The notes: generated from the letters alone by a model not told the origin. Shown: positions 26,271 through 36,228, counted from the first letter of the stretch. The stretch: 52,476 nucleotides of DNA from Campylobacter concisus (GCF_003049085.1 NZ_PIQX01000009.1:1-52476); one strand, 5' to 3'. A program made the numbers and translations.

Positions 26271-29009
26271 TTACTTTGGATTATTTATGCTTATCACTAT
26301 ATTTTTCTCATCAAGATATAGCTTAGCTGCCTCTTTGATGTCCTCATTTGTGATGGCTTTTACCGCACTTATGTACTCATCAGCCGTATAAAGTGGTGTG
26401 TTAAAAATTTTATTTGAGATGATGAGCTTTTGCCAAAACTCAGGCTTTTCATAATCTTTTTTTATAGAAATTTCACTCTGCGCTTTAAAATCCTCCAAAT
26501 GCTTTGGCAAGATCGCGCCACTACTCTTGATGCTAGCTATTATCTTCTTTATCTCAGCGATAATCTTGTCCGTGTTTGCGGGATCGCAAGTAAAGCTAAT
26601 TAGCATATCTGAATGCTCAAAAGGATAGCGTGAGAGCTTGGCATTTAGGCTAAAACCATATGTTTGACCCTTATCTTCTCTGATCTGCTCACGAAGTGCG
26701 GTTTTTAAAATTTCACTTAATGCCCTTAGCCTAATCGCTCCTTCAAAGCTATATTTCGCATCGAAATTTACAATATCTACGCTCACGTCACTTCTTTTTG
26801 AGGTCTGATACTCCCTTTTAAAGGTGTGCTGCCCCTTGATACTTCGCACGCCATCGTCTTTAAATTCTTCAGCCTCGTCAAGCTTTGGTAAAGTGGCGAT
26901 ATACTTTTTAACAAGCGGCAAAAGCCTCTCTTCGTCGATGTCGCCGATGATTACAAAAGTATATGAGGCTACATTTGTAAATTTATCTTTGATGATCTCT
27001 TTTAGCTCATTTAGCTTTAACGCATCGATATCAGCCATCTCAAGCGGCGCAACACGTTTATTGTTTTCATAAAAAAACTTGCTAAATTCGGTGCTAAATT
27101 TATATTCAGGCAAATTTTGCTCTTTGCTTAGCTCATCTTTTGCTCTTTGCTTGATACGCTCTAGCACATGAGTATCGGCTCTTGGAGCATTAAACTCTAA
27201 ATTGATGACAGCTAGCAGCGAGCTAAGATCGCTTGTGCTTGATGAGCCATAAATGCCTTGCGTGAGTGCTTCTATACCCTTTTCATAGCTTACGATCTTT
27301 CCATTTAGTGCCTTTGATAGCTCATAGTTATTAAATTTACCAACGCCACTTTCATTTGTGAGCGCTACTGCGAAGCTACCAAGCTTTGGATCAGTCAAAT
27401 TTGATGTGCCTCCTTTGCTGACGGCTGCAAACAAAACGCTATCTTTTTTAGTAGCTAGTGGCTTAAAGATAACTTGCGAGCCATTTGAGATTTTGTAGGT
27501 ATAAATTCCATTTTTTTCATCAAAGCTTCTTGAGCTTATCTCTTTTGGCTCTAAATTTTCATTGCCTAGGCTCTTATCGTTGTTGCTAGCAGATAGGTTT
27601 GTGTTATAAGCAGGCGCTTTGGCAAAAAGCTTTAAAAACTCATCTTTGCTAAGCTTAAAGCCATCTTTGCTAAAAATTCTTACACGCTCATCAGAAATGG
27701 CCAAAATTTGCCTAAATCTAGCATTCACGTCAGCTAATGTAATCTCGTTTAATAGCTTTAAACTAAGCTCTTTGTCGTCTTCGTCGCTTAACACAAAGCC
27801 ACCATTTTCTATCATGTTTAAAATTTGTCCAGCGTAAGCGCTTGATTTTTTAGTCTTTGAGCGTTTAAATTTTGCATCTACATTTGCCACAAACGCCTTT
27901 TTCACATCTTCAAAATCATCTTTATTAAAGCCAAACTCTTTAATGCCTTTTATAACGCCAAGCATATCTTTAAGGCTTGCGTTAAAATCGCCTCCAAATA
28001 CATTTGCTTCAAAACTATAAATTTTCTGCTTTGCTTGAAGTGTTTGAGCTATAAAATCAGTGCTTAAATTTGATGAATTATTTGTATTTTTTTGCTCATA
28101 AAGCATATTTATTAGGCTTGCGATAAGTGCGTCTTCTAGATTTCTCTTTGCGTCAGCCTCATTTAAAACTGGGCTAAATTTATCAAAATAGCTAAGTCTA
28201 ACTAGCTCCATTCCAGTTTCATTCGAGTCATAGTTAAAAATATTTAAACCACTTTTAAAGCTGATATTTTTTTCTGGATGAATGTAAGAATTTGTATTTT
28301 TTGCTTGGCTAAAGTTTTTTTCGATTAAGCTTTTTATCTCATTTTTATCAAAGTCGCCAACAGCGACAAAGCTCATAAATCTTGGCTGATAAAGCCTCTC
28401 GTAAAATTCTTGCATGTGCTTAGCATCTACGCTTTTGATGACGTTCATATCGCCTATTGGCACTCTTTTTAGATAGATGCTACCCTCAAAAATATCCTTT
28501 GTTTGAGCCAAATAAAGCCTATATCCTGGCGTATTTCTCTGACGCTCTTCTTCCATTATGACGCCACGCTCTTTATTAAGCTCCTTAGGATCTATTTTAA
28601 TGCCATCTATCCAATTCGAAAAGACCTTAAACGTATCTTGTAAATTTTTCTCATTTACATTAATCGTTAAGACATAGCTCGTTTGATCGTAGCTCGTCTG
28701 CGCGTTTAGATCAGCTCCAAATTTCACACCAAGGCTTTCAAGCTGCTTAATTAGCTCATTTTTGCTAAAATCACGGCTGCCATTAAATGCCATATGCTCC
28801 AAAAAGTGAGCAAGACCTTGCTCGCCATCTTTTTCATCAGTTGAACCAGATTTTATAACAAGATAAAAAATAGCTGTTTTTTGTGGAAATTTATTCTCTT
28901 TGATATAGTATTTTAGCCCGTTTTTTAGCTCTCCATTTAACATATCTTTATCGTTTTGAAGCGCAAAAAGACCCATTACTAGGCAAAAAAGCAACAAAAT
29001 TTTTCTCAT
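26271..29009 (-). CDS. M16 family zinc metallopeptidase (PqqL/insulinase-like)
   Basis: 912 residues from the ATG at 29009, which has an AAAGGAA SD and opens a signal peptide (MRKILLLFCLVMGLFA). The longer frame to 29066 has no SD and would bury the signal. The protein is therefore exported to the periplasm. The inverted zinc motif HxxEH is His68-Phe-Leu-Glu71-His72, and the downstream glutamate region is GVIMEEERQRN. It has the usual double M16 layout: an active N-half, a linker near residue 480, and an inactive C-half lacking HxxEH. Relatives are PqqL-type proteases that degrade peptides in the periplasm. The substrate is unknown. Confidence 0.9.
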   Translation of the reverse strand: MRKILLLFCLVMGLFALQNDKDMLNGELKNGLKYYIKENKFPQKTAIFYLVIKSGSTDEKDGEQGLAHFLEHMAFNGSRDFSKNELIKQLESLGVKFGADLNAQTSYDQTSYVLTINVNEKNLQDTFKVFSNWIDGIKIDPKELNKERGVIMEEERQRNTPGYRLYLAQTKDIFEGSIYLKRVPIGDMNVIKSVDAKHMQEFYERLYQPRFMSFVAVGDFDKNEIKSLIEKNFSQAKNTNSYIHPEKNISFKSGLNIFNYDSNETGMELVRLSYFDKFSPVLNEADAKRNLEDALIASLINMLYEQKNTNNSSNLSTDFIAQTLQAKQKIYSFEANVFGGDFNASLKDMLGVIKGIKEFGFNKDDFEDVKKAFVANVDAKFKRSKTKKSSAYAGQILNMIENGGFVLSDEDDKELSLKLLNEITLADVNARFRQILAISDERVRIFSKDGFKLSKDEFLKLFAKAPAYNTNLSASNNDKSLGNENLEPKEISSRSFDEKNGIYTYKISNGSQVIFKPLATKKDSVLFAAVSKGGTSNLTDPKLGSFAVALTNESGVGKFNNYELSKALNGKIVSYEKGIEALTQGIYGSSSTSDLSSLLAVINLEFNAPRADTHVLERIKQRAKDELSKEQNLPEYKFSTEFSKFFYENNKRVAPLEMADIDALKLNELKEIIKDKFTNVASYTFVIIGDIDEERLLPLVKKYIATLPKLDEAEEFKDDGVRSIKGQHTFKREYQTSKRSDVSVDIVNFDAKYSFEGAIRLRALSEILKTALREQIREDKGQTYGFSLNAKLSRYPFEHSDMLISFTCDPANTDKIIAEIKKIIASIKSSGAILPKHLEDFKAQSEISIKKDYEKPEFWQKLIISNKIFNTPLYTADEYISAVKAITNEDIKEAAKLYLDEKNIVISINNPK

Positions 29010-29083
29010 TATTTTCCTTTTAAATTTTAATCGATAGACAAAGCAGAATTTAGCATAAGCCTGCAAATTTGCAGGCTAGAAGA

Positions 29084-29800
29084 TTATTTTAGATCGTATT
29101 TTTTAAGTAAAGCTTCGTAGCTTCCGTCTTTTTTCATATCATCTAAAATTTGATTTATTTTCTCTATTAACGCGCTCTCTTTTCCTTTATCAAAAGCTAT
29201 TGAAAAGCCCTCACTACCATCAACTTCTTTGAAAAATGCCTCAAGTTCTGGATTTTTCTTGATAAAGCCATATCCGATAGAGCTATCAAGGATGACTGCG
29301 TCAAATTTACCAACTTTTAATCCCATGATGAGTGGCACAGTATCTTCTGAAGGCACTACTTTTACGCCATTTATAGCATTTGCTGCTAGCTCTTGGACGG
29401 TGCCTTGTTGCACGCCAACTCTTTTGCCAGCTAGCTCTTCTTTAGCTTTTAGTGCGTCATTACCTTTTTTCTTTAGGTAAAGATTTTCAGTTAGATAGTA
29501 TGGCTTTGTAAAATCAATCGACTTTAGTCTATCTGAAGTCGCACTCATCGCACTTATAATGCCATTTATTTTGCCGGCTTTAAGCGCTGGGATAAGGCCG
29601 TCAAAACTCATATTTATGATCTTATATGAAAAGCCTACACGCTTTGAAATTTCATCGATTAGCTCGATGTCAAAGCCTGTTATTTTGTTATTTTCATCGA
29701 TATATTCAAATGGCGGATAGTTCGCCGCTGTGCCAAATTTTAGCTCGTTTGCACAAAGAGCAACAAAAGCTGTGAGTAAAAGAGCAAAGATCTTTTTCAT
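29084..29800 (-). CDS. Periplasmic amino-acid-binding protein (ABC importer SBP)
   Basis: 238 residues with a cleavable signal peptide (cleavage near ALC-AN) and no lipobox. It is a family 3 solute-binding protein: AANYPPFEYIDENNKITGFDIELIDEI, split here, then FDGLIPALKAGKINGIISAMSAT, RLKSIDFTKPYY and GTVQELAA. It is a close paralogue of the binding lipoprotein at 32328-33101, with most positions in the first 110 residues identical or conservative. It has no transport genes of its own, so it probably shares the nearby importer or serves the chemoreceptor just upstream. The ligand is probably a polar or basic amino acid. AAAGGA is the SD. Confidence 0.9.
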   Translation of the reverse strand: MKKIFALLLTAFVALCANELKFGTAANYPPFEYIDENNKITGFDIELIDEISKRVGFSYKIINMSFDGLIPALKAGKINGIISAMSATSDRLKSIDFTKPYYLTENLYLKKKGNDALKAKEELAGKRVGVQQGTVQELAANAINGVKVVPSEDTVPLIMGLKVGKFDAVILDSSIGYGFIKKNPELEAFFKEVDGSEGFSIAFDKGKESALIEKINQILDDMKKDGSYEALLKKYDLK

Positions 29801-29934
29801 AATAGTGTCCTTTAAGGTGATTTAGTGGCTTAATTATCAGTATTTCTCTATTAAAAATTGTTTAAATCCGTAATAAAAGAAAAATGCTACAAATAATCGT
29901 ATAGCAAAGTAGCATATAAATTTTTATAGATAAG

Positions 29935-29965
29935 TTCTATCCCTTAATTACTTTAAGGGATAGAA
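29935..29965 (-). terminator. Terminator of the chemoreceptor gene
   Basis: TTCTATCCCTTAA (29935-29947) and TTAAGGGATAGAA (29953-29965) form a perfect 13-bp stem with a 5-base loop, 30 bases after the chemoreceptor stop. It separates that gene from the binding protein downstream. Confidence 0.7.
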
Positions 29966-29994
29966 TAATAGGAGCTCTAAGAGTAAGTCAAAGA

Positions 29995-31947
29995 TTAAAA
30001 TTTACTTTTTCTAACTTCGTTTACTATTGCCTTAGCCATGTCGTCAACATCAGATGTTACTTCATTTGCTTTATTGACAATTACTACATTTTCTTTTGTA
30101 AGTGTGTCTATTTGAGCAACTGATTGATTTATCATATTGATTCCTTCACTTTGCTCTTTTATAGATTCACTCATTTCATTGATTGATTGAGCTAGTACAT
30201 TTGTATTTGCTTCGATCTCTGTTAGAGATTTTTGAGTTCTTTCAGCTAGTTTTCTAACCTCATCTGCAACAACCGCAAAGCCTCTGCCGTGCTCTCCTGC
30301 ACGTGCTGCTTCTATTGCGGCATTAAGAGCTAGTAAATTTGTTTGATCAGCTATATCTCTAATAATAGTTATGATGTTTTTAATCTCATCACTTTGTCTA
30401 ATAACATCAGATGTTTTTTGAGATATTGCATTCATTGAGCTTGACATTTGCTCTACTGCGGCAGCAGACTCTTGAAGTGAGCTTGCTTGTACATTTGCGC
30501 CTTGAGTTAGTTCTTTCATTGACTGACTTAAAGACTCAGCCTTTTCTTCTAGCACATGGGCTTGATCTAAATTTGCTCTTAACATCTTGGCTATCTCTTC
30601 ACCAAGGGCATTTATACCAACCGCCATTTTGCCATCATCTTCAAGCCTTTTAGTAAAGTCTTGTTTTTTAAAGCTTTCTAGTAGATTTAACACATCATCG
30701 CCATTTGCTGCGATAGCATTTTTAAGTGCGATTTGTAAGTCTTTGAAAGTTTGTTTTAGCTGGCTAAGTGCAGGATTTGAAGTATCTGCGTTAAGCTGAG
30801 CTACGTAGTTGCCTTTACCGATTTGATTTACAAATGTATTAGCCTCTTTGATGAAATTATTTTGTTCAGATAAATTTGCCTCGATTTGTTTGATATTCTC
30901 ATTTATCAGCGCACTCATCTGTCCGATCTCGTCGCTACCGCTACGATCTAAAAATTCAGCCTTATTAGATTTATAATTTAAGAAGTCAAAAAATCTAACT
31001 AAGCCATTTTTAGTCTGATCTATACCAGAGATCAGGTTTTTACCTATTAATGTAGATACTAGCAACATAAGCAAAATACAAATCGCAATCACAATAGAAC
31101 TTATAATAAGTTCGGTATTTGCATCACCCTTAATACGTCTTGCATCTTTTTGCATATTATCAAGTAGTTTAAGTTCAAGCTCTCTCATTGCATCTATCGT
31201 AACACTTATCTTTGAAAACCAACTTGCTGCATCATAAGATACATCTTCAGTGGCAACTACATTTTTAATAATATTCATAGCATCTACAAAATCAGCCTTT
31301 TTTCTAGCGATAGCGTCAAATTCATCGCTAAATTCTTTTGGATTGTATTCGTCAAAATCCTGCATAAATTTATTTATAACGCTATTTAGTGCAACTACCT
31401 TGTTATAGTCCTCTTTACTTATGCTCTTTTTAGTAAAAACACCATTTAGAGTAGCACGTAAAATACCAAAAGACTCTTTTATCTCACCGACAATAATGAT
31501 ACGCTTTAGATCATCTACCAAGCTAGGCTCGAGCTTATCACTATAGCTATTTATAGTAACAACCTCTTTTCTTAGTATTTTTGTTATGCGTCCGATTAGA
31601 TTATCACCGCTCTTTTGATCTACGCCTGAGCGAATACTATTTAATTCTGGAGTTATTTCATTTTTTTCGTCAAGCTTTTCAAGTGTTGCATCTACATTTT
31701 TTCGTTGAGCTATAAGCTTTGTATTGTCTCCTCCAGCTAGTACGCCTGAGCTAAATCCGCGCTCTTTTTGCATCTCGTGGATAAAAGCGTTTTGATTTAT
31801 TATCGTATCTACTATCTTCTCACTGTACTCAGCTTTTGCACGAGTTTCCATGATGCCATTTAGCATGTATGCACCCATTATGCCAAATCCAATAAGACTA
31901 ACGACAACTATCGCCATAATCTTAAATTTAATACCTAGATTATTCAT
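29995..31947 (-). CDS. Methyl-accepting chemotaxis protein with NIT-like sensor domain
   Basis: A 650-residue transmembrane chemoreceptor. TM1 is about residues 9-31 and TM2 about 283-303. The roughly 250-residue periplasmic domain between them begins with [22 protein letters not shown], the hallmark of the NIT (nitrate/nitrite-sensing type) four-helix domain. HAMP-like segments follow, then a cytoplasmic signalling hairpin whose tip [20 protein letters not shown] starts at residue 534. There is no CheR/CheB-tethering pentapeptide at the C-terminus. The SD is AAAGGAGAG. It lies between two amino-acid-binding-protein genes, which may hint at the signal it senses. Nitrate or nitrite sensing is only suggested by the domain name. 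Confidence 0.93.
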   Translation of the reverse strand: MNNLGIKFKIMAIVVVSLIGFGIMGAYMLNGIMETRAKAEYSEKIVDTIINQNAFIHEMQKERGFSSGVLAGGDNTKLIAQRKNVDATLEKLDEKNEITPELNSIRSGVDQKSGDNLIGRITKILRKEVVTINSYSDKLEPSLVDDLKRIIIVGEIKESFGILRATLNGVFTKKSISKEDYNKVVALNSVINKFMQDFDEYNPKEFSDEFDAIARKKADFVDAMNIIKNVVATEDVSYDAASWFSKISVTIDAMRELELKLLDNMQKDARRIKGDANTELIISSIVIAICILLMLLVSTLIGKNLISGIDQTKNGLVRFFDFLNYKSNKAEFLDRSGSDEIGQMSALINENIKQIEANLSEQNNFIKEANTFVNQIGKGNYVAQLNADTSNPALSQLKQTFKDLQIALKNAIAANGDDVLNLLESFKKQDFTKRLEDDGKMAVGINALGEEIAKMLRANLDQAHVLEEKAESLSQSMKELTQGANVQASSLQESAAAVEQMSSSMNAISQKTSDVIRQSDEIKNIITIIRDIADQTNLLALNAAIEAARAGEHGRGFAVVADEVRKLAERTQKSLTEIEANTNVLAQSINEMSESIKEQSEGINMINQSVAQIDTLTKENVVIVNKANEVTSDVDDMAKAIVNEVRKSKF

Positions 31948-32010
31948 TTTCTCTCCTTTTAGTTTTTCTTAATATCTGCTTCAAAAAATAAAGTCATACG
32001 ACTTTAATAC

Positions 32011-32199
32011 TTAAAATTTATCAACCAAAAAATACTTTTGGTTATTTTTATAAAAAATATCAATTAACGCATTTATGTAAAATTTTAATTTATATTTAGC
32101 TTTATTAAATAGTAGAAATTTTTTAACAAAATTGTGATACATGCAAATAGAAAATAGCACATTTAAAATAAATGCCGTTCTCATCCTGAGAAGCTTCAT
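32011..32199 (-). CDS. Possible 62-residue hydrophobic/basic peptide
   Basis: An open frame in the 380-base gap between the chemoreceptor and the binding lipoprotein. It starts MKLLRMRTAFILNVLFSICMY and is rich in Lys, Phe, Tyr and Asn. The N-terminus could be a membrane or signal segment. The only support is an excellent SD, AAGGAG 5 bases before the ATG. The rest looks like translated AT-rich DNA and I know no family. It might be a short leader peptide, a decayed gene start, or nothing. The remainder of this gap holds a hairpin at 32285-32313 and otherwise nothing I can name. Confidence 0.25.
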   Translation of the reverse strand: MKLLRMRTAFILNVLFSICMYHNFVKKFLLFNKAKYKLKFYINALIDIFYKNNQKYFLVDKF

Positions 32200-32284
32200 T
32201 TTTTCTCCTTGAAAATAGTTAAGTCATTTTATTAATTTTACTTTTAAAAGATGTTAAATTTTAAAAATTAGAAAAAAGTGAGTT

Positions 32285-32313
32285 TTTGCAGAGAATTCCT
32301 GCTTCTCTGCAAA
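32285..32313 (-). terminator. Terminator of the amino-acid ABC importer operon
   Basis: TTTGCAGAGA (32285-32294) and TCTCTGCAAA (32304-32313) form a perfect 10-bp stem with a 9-base loop, 15 bases beyond the binding lipoprotein stop. On the minus strand an A/T-rich tract with six T follows. Confidence 0.7.
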
Positions 32314-32327
32314 TTTTGTATTTAGAT

Positions 32328-33101
32328 TTATTTCTTTAATCCATATTTATCTAGCATTTTGTCAAATTCGCCAGATTTTTGTAGCTCATCGATCGCTGCG
32401 TCTATCTTTTTGATAAGCTCAGTGTGTTTGCCTTTATCAAACGCCATCGCAAATCCTTCCGTACCATCAGGAACTCTTAAAAATTCTTCCAAATCTGGAT
32501 TTTGTTTTAAATATTCAACTCCTATCGGACTATCAGTTAGCACAACGTCGATTTTACCAGCGTTTAGTGACATGATGGCAGCTGCTACATTTTCAGCAGG
32601 TATCGACTTAGTAGTTATGCTTTTGGCTGCTTCTTCTTGAAGTGTGCCAACTTGAGCTGAAATTTTCTTATCCTTAAGATTGTCTTTATTTACATCTGAG
32701 CCTTTTTTGCGGATAAATAAATTTTCTGAAAAATAATATGGCTTGGTGAAATCAACCGATTTTCTTCTCTCATCAGTTGCACTCATTCCGCTTATAGCAA
32801 TATCGATTTTACCGGTTTTTAATGCTGATATCAGTCCATCAAAGCTCATATTTGCAACATCAAATTTTATTCCAGTTTTTTTGGTAATCTCATTTAATAA
32901 ATCTATCTCAAAGCCAACAATTTTATTATTTTCATCAAGATATTCAAAAGGTGGATAATCAGCGCTCGAGCCAACTTTATAAACTACATTTTTACTAGCT
33001 TCTTCGGCATTATTTACTGCATTTTTTTTATTAGCATCATCGCCACAACCTAGTAAAAACAAAACCAAGCTTGCCATCAAAAATTTTAAAATTTTACTCA
33101 T
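32328..33101 (-). CDS. Amino-acid-binding lipoprotein of ABC importer
   Basis: 257 residues with a lipoprotein signal: LVLFLLGC places the lipid-modified Cys at about residue 19, so it is anchored to a membrane facing the periplasm. It is a family 3 solute-binding protein (SADYPPFEYLDENNKIVGF, FDGLISALKTGKIDIAISGMSAT, RKSVDFTKPYYFSE, GTEGFAMAFDKGK). It is the third gene of the permease-ATPase-lipoprotein operon, 11 bases after the ATPase gene. It resembles the soluble paralogue at 29084-29800 closely, suggesting duplication. The substrate is likely an amino acid of the His/Arg/Gln/Cys group; which one cannot be read by eye. Confidence 0.92.
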   Translation of the reverse strand: MSKILKFLMASLVLFLLGCGDDANKKNAVNNAEEASKNVVYKVGSSADYPPFEYLDENNKIVGFEIDLLNEITKKTGIKFDVANMSFDGLISALKTGKIDIAISGMSATDERRKSVDFTKPYYFSENLFIRKKGSDVNKDNLKDKKISAQVGTLQEEAAKSITTKSIPAENVAAAIMSLNAGKIDVVLTDSPIGVEYLKQNPDLEEFLRVPDGTEGFAMAFDKGKHTELIKKIDAAIDELQKSGEFDKMLDKYGLKK

Positions 33102-33112
33102 TTTCTACTCCT

Positions 33113-33841
33113 TTAATGATTTAAAATTTTGCCTAAAAACTCTTTTAAACGCTCATGTTGCGGATTTGTAAAGACATTTTTTGGTGTGTCATCAACTGCG
33201 ATTTTGCCTTTATCCATAAAGAAAATTCTATTTGCCACATTTCTTGCAAAGCCCATCTCATGGGTCACCACAAGCATCGTTATGCCCTTTGCAGCAACAT
33301 CTTTCATAATATCAAGCACCTCTCCGATCATCTCAGGATCAAGCGCACTTGTCGGCTCGTCAAAAAGTATCACTTCTGGCTCCATCGCTAGGCTTCTAGC
33401 GATCGCAATACGTTGTTTCTGTCCGCCTGAAAGCTTGTGTGGATAGGCGAATTTCTTATCGCTTAGTCCAACACTTTTTAGCAACTCATCAGCTCTTTTT
33501 TCTGCACTTTCTTTATCCAAAATCCCAGCCTTTATTGGAGCTAGGGTTAAATTTTGCAAGACGTTTTTATTTGCAAAAAGATTAAAGTGCTGAAAAACCA
33601 TGCTCACTTTTTGGCGAATTTTATTTATATCTGATTTTTTATCTAAAATATCTTCGCCATTTATCTTTATGTGCCCGCTATCTGGCTCCTCAAGGCGGTT
33701 TATACAACGTAAAAACGTACTTTTACCGCCACCACTTGGACCAATTATCGCTATAACTTCACCCTTTTTTATATCTACGCTAATATCATTTAAAACTCGC
33801 AAATCGCCATAACTTTTATTTAAATTTTTAATCTCAATCAT
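33113..33841 (-). CDS. Amino-acid ABC importer ATP-binding protein (GlnQ/HisP type)
   Basis: 242 residues, one ABC cassette. Walker A is IGPSGGGKSTF (about 33-43), the Q-loop is VFQHFNLFANK, the signature is KLSGGQKQRIAIARSL, Walker B is VILFDEPTSALDPE and the H-loop His is in VVTHEMGFAR. These are classic features of polar-amino-acid transporter ATPases. It powers the permease at 33834, whose 3' end it overlaps by 8 bases, and works with the downstream lipoprotein. It acts on the cytoplasmic face of the inner membrane. Confidence 0.94.
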   Translation of the reverse strand: MIEIKNLNKSYGDLRVLNDISVDIKKGEVIAIIGPSGGGKSTFLRCINRLEEPDSGHIKINGEDILDKKSDINKIRQKVSMVFQHFNLFANKNVLQNLTLAPIKAGILDKESAEKRADELLKSVGLSDKKFAYPHKLSGGQKQRIAIARSLAMEPEVILFDEPTSALDPEMIGEVLDIMKDVAAKGITMLVVTHEMGFARNVANRIFFMDKGKIAVDDTPKNVFTNPQHERLKEFLGKILNH

Positions 33842-34544
33842 GGCGGTTTAATCTCCTCTCAAGTAGTTTTGTCAAAAGTGTAAAAAATTTAACACTCACA
33901 TAATAGACAATGCCTGTAAAAATGACTGGCTCTGGACTATAAAAGACCGCTTGCAAGCTCTTACTTTGCATCGTAATATCAACGACACTTATATAACCCA
34001 CGACTGATGTCTCTTTAAATAACGATATAAACTCATTTGCAAGAGCTGGCAAGATATTTTTTGTAGCTTGTGGAAAAACTATCTCGCGCATCGAAACATA
34101 GTAGTTTAGGCCCATCGCACGAGCCGCTTCCATTTGTCCTTTATCCACGCTGTTTATGCCACTTCGCACGATCTCGGCCACATAAGCAGAGCTATTTAGT
34201 CCAAGTGCGATGAGAGCTACATAAAAATTATCACTCCATGTTGCAAAAATGACAACTGAAAATATTAAAAGTTGAAGTATTACAGGCGTTCCACGTAAGA
34301 TATCGATATACTCATCAATTATAAAATTTAAGACTTTAATATTTAAAAATTTAATAAATGCCAAGGTAAATCCAAGTGTTATGCCTATGGCAATACCGCC
34401 TATAGTAAGCCCTAAAGTCACTCCATAGCTTTTGATATAAGCGATCTCTTGAGCCTCACTAAGATCTCTTGGATAGAAAAAATATGCTCCAAGTGAGACA
34501 ATTATTATAAAAAATAGAAATTTAGCTAAATTTTGAGCCTTCAA
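33834..34544 (-). CDS. Amino-acid ABC importer permease (HisM/GlnP type)
   Basis: A 236-residue inner-membrane permease with about five transmembrane segments (near 11-27, 41-66, 75-110, 150-170 and 197-220). The EAA loop that contacts the ATPase reads GQMEAARAMGLNYYVSMREIVFPQA. The N-terminal half has the TLGLTIGGIAIGITLG pattern of the His/Glu/Gln/Arg permease family. It is the first gene of the operon. Only one permease is encoded, so it would work as a homodimer. The 150-base gap to putP holds the divergent promoters. Confidence 0.93.
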   Translation of the reverse strand: MKAQNLAKFLFFIIIVSLGAYFFYPRDLSEAQEIAYIKSYGVTLGLTIGGIAIGITLGFTLAFIKFLNIKVLNFIIDEYIDILRGTPVILQLLIFSVVIFATWSDNFYVALIALGLNSSAYVAEIVRSGINSVDKGQMEAARAMGLNYYVSMREIVFPQATKNILPALANEFISLFKETSVVGYISVVDITMQSKSLQAVFYSPEPVIFTGIVYYVSVKFFTLLTKLLERRLNRHD

Positions 34545-34694
34545 CTTCGTCCTTCTCTTTAAAATATGGCTTTAAATAATACGAAAAAATTTATATCATT
34601 TTGCTTAAAAGCGTTTAAGGATCGGCACTGAATGTTGTAATTTAAAAAAATTTATATTAACATAAGCCATTTATCTTAATTTGAAAGGAAATTT

Positions 34695-36182
34695 ATGAGC
34701 TTTGGGTCTTATTTAGCCATCGCCATCTATTTTGGCTTTTTGCTCTTTATCGGACGATATTTCTACGATAAAAATGCAAGTATGAACGAGTATCTGCTAG
34801 ATAACCGTCGAATGGGTCCAGTGGTTACTGCACTTAGTGCTGGTGCTTCTGATATGAGTGGTTGGATGCTACTTGGCGTGCCCGGAGCATTATACGCAAC
34901 TGGCATAGCAAATGTGTGGATGATAATCGGTCTTATCATTGGAGCTTACTGCAACTATCTATTTTTAGCAAAGAGGCTTAGAATTTATACTGAGGTTGCG
35001 AGTGATAGCATCACGATACCAGACTTTTTAGAAAATCGCTTTAAAGATAGGACTAAAATTTTAAGAATCATCTCTGGTCTTATCATTTTGATCTTTTTCA
35101 CACTTTATGTAAGTAGCGGCATTATCGCTGGCGGAAAGACATTTGAGAGCTTTTTTGGTTTAAAATTTGCCTACGGAGCGGTCTTTACACTTGTCATTGT
35201 GGTCTTTTACACATTTTTTGGTGGGTTTAAAGCAGTTAGTATAACTGACGCATTTCAGGGGCTTTTGATGTTTTGTGTCCTAGTCTCAATCCCAGTCGTG
35301 GCATATCTAAATTTAGACTTGCCAAGCGATACAAATTTACTAAAAGAGATAAGCAAGCTTGATGCAAATCACCTAAATCCATTTAGAGATCAAACTTTTT
35401 GGGGAATTTTAGGACTTATGGCTTGGGGATTTGGCTACTTTGGACAGCCACATATCATCGTTAGATTTATGGCGATACGCGACTCAAAAGAGCTTGCTAA
35501 AGCAAGAAGAATAGGCATTGGCTGGATGACGATCGGCCTACTAGGCGCAATTATGAGCGGACTTATCGGCTTTGTCTACTTTAGTCAAAGAGGCGGACTT
35601 AGCGATCCTGAGACTGTATTTTTAAAGCTTGGCGAGTTACTTTTCCCACCATTTTTTATAGGCATTATCATCTCAGCTGTGCTTTCAGCGATTATGAGTA
35701 CTATCTCAAGTCAGCTTTTAGTTACATCTAGCTCGGTAACAAAGGACTTTATCTTTGCATTCTATAAAAAAGAGATTAGTCAAAATACACAAACGGCGAT
35801 CAGTCGCTATGCTGTCGTAGTAGTGGCCATAGTTGCTACAATACTTGCCTTTATCTCGACAGATAATGTCCTAAACGTAGTTGGCAACGCTTGGGCTGGA
35901 TTTGGTGCGAGCTTTGGACCAGTGCTACTTTTTAGCCTTTACTGGAAGCGCATGAGTGCACTTGGAGCACTCACTGGTATGATAGCTGGAGGCGCGACCG
36001 TAATATTTTGGATCACTTCGGGGCTAAACGTTTATGTTTATGAAATTTTACCTGGCATCATAGCTTCTTGTATAGCGATCATTAGCGTAAGTATCTGGGG
36101 AGATGCAATAAATAAAATGACGAGCGAACCTCACGAGCAAGTCATAAAAGATGAATTTGAAAAGATGAAAACAAGGCTTTAA
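34695..36182 (+). CDS. putP: Sodium/proline symporter
   Basis: A 495-residue solute:sodium symporter (SSS family) with about 13 transmembrane segments. PutP hallmarks are DNRRMGPVVTALSAGASDMSGWMLLGVPG, split here at about residues 36-64, then GFGYFGQPHIIVRFMAI and the long TM9-TM10 region AVLSAIMSTISSQLLVTSSS. It imports proline with sodium; proline is a usable carbon source for campylobacters. No putA lies beside it. AAAGGAAA is the SD. It is a single gene ending in a 12-bp hairpin. Confidence 0.94.
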   Translation: MSFGSYLAIAIYFGFLLFIGRYFYDKNASMNEYLLDNRRMGPVVTALSAGASDMSGWMLLGVPGALYATGIANVWMIIGLIIGAYCNYLFLAKRLRIYTEVASDSITIPDFLENRFKDRTKILRIISGLIILIFFTLYVSSGIIAGGKTFESFFGLKFAYGAVFTLVIVVFYTFFGGFKAVSITDAFQGLLMFCVLVSIPVVAYLNLDLPSDTNLLKEISKLDANHLNPFRDQTFWGILGLMAWGFGYFGQPHIIVRFMAIRDSKELAKARRIGIGWMTIGLLGAIMSGLIGFVYFSQRGGLSDPETVFLKLGELLFPPFFIGIIISAVLSAIMSTISSQLLVTSSSVTKDFIFAFYKKEISQNTQTAISRYAVVVVAIVATILAFISTDNVLNVVGNAWAGFGASFGPVLLFSLYWKRMSALGALTGMIAGGATVIFWITSGLNVYVYEILPGIIASCIAIISVSIWGDAINKMTSEPHEQVIKDEFEKMKTRL

Positions 36183-36195
36183 GCCTAAACTTACA

Positions 36196-36228
36196 AGAAA
36201 TTCCTAGTATCTTGTGCTAGGAATTTCT
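36196..36228. terminator. Terminator between putP and mnmC
   Basis: AGAAATTCCTAG (36196-36207) and CTAGGAATTTCT (36217-36228) form a perfect 12-bp stem with a 9-base loop between the converging stops at 36182 and 36241. T runs are weak on both sides. Confidence 0.65.

Noticed and set aside
29010-29066. N-terminal extension of the M16 peptidase to 29066
   Set aside because: The extension lacks an SD and would place 19 charged and aromatic residues before a clear signal peptide. The ATG at 29009 has AAAGGAA upstream.
29885-29914. ATGCTAC/GTAGCAT inverted repeat downstream of the chemoreceptor as a regulatory site
   Set aside because: Seven base pairs with a 16-base spacer in AT-rich DNA is weak, and the nearby 13-bp hairpin already explains termination.
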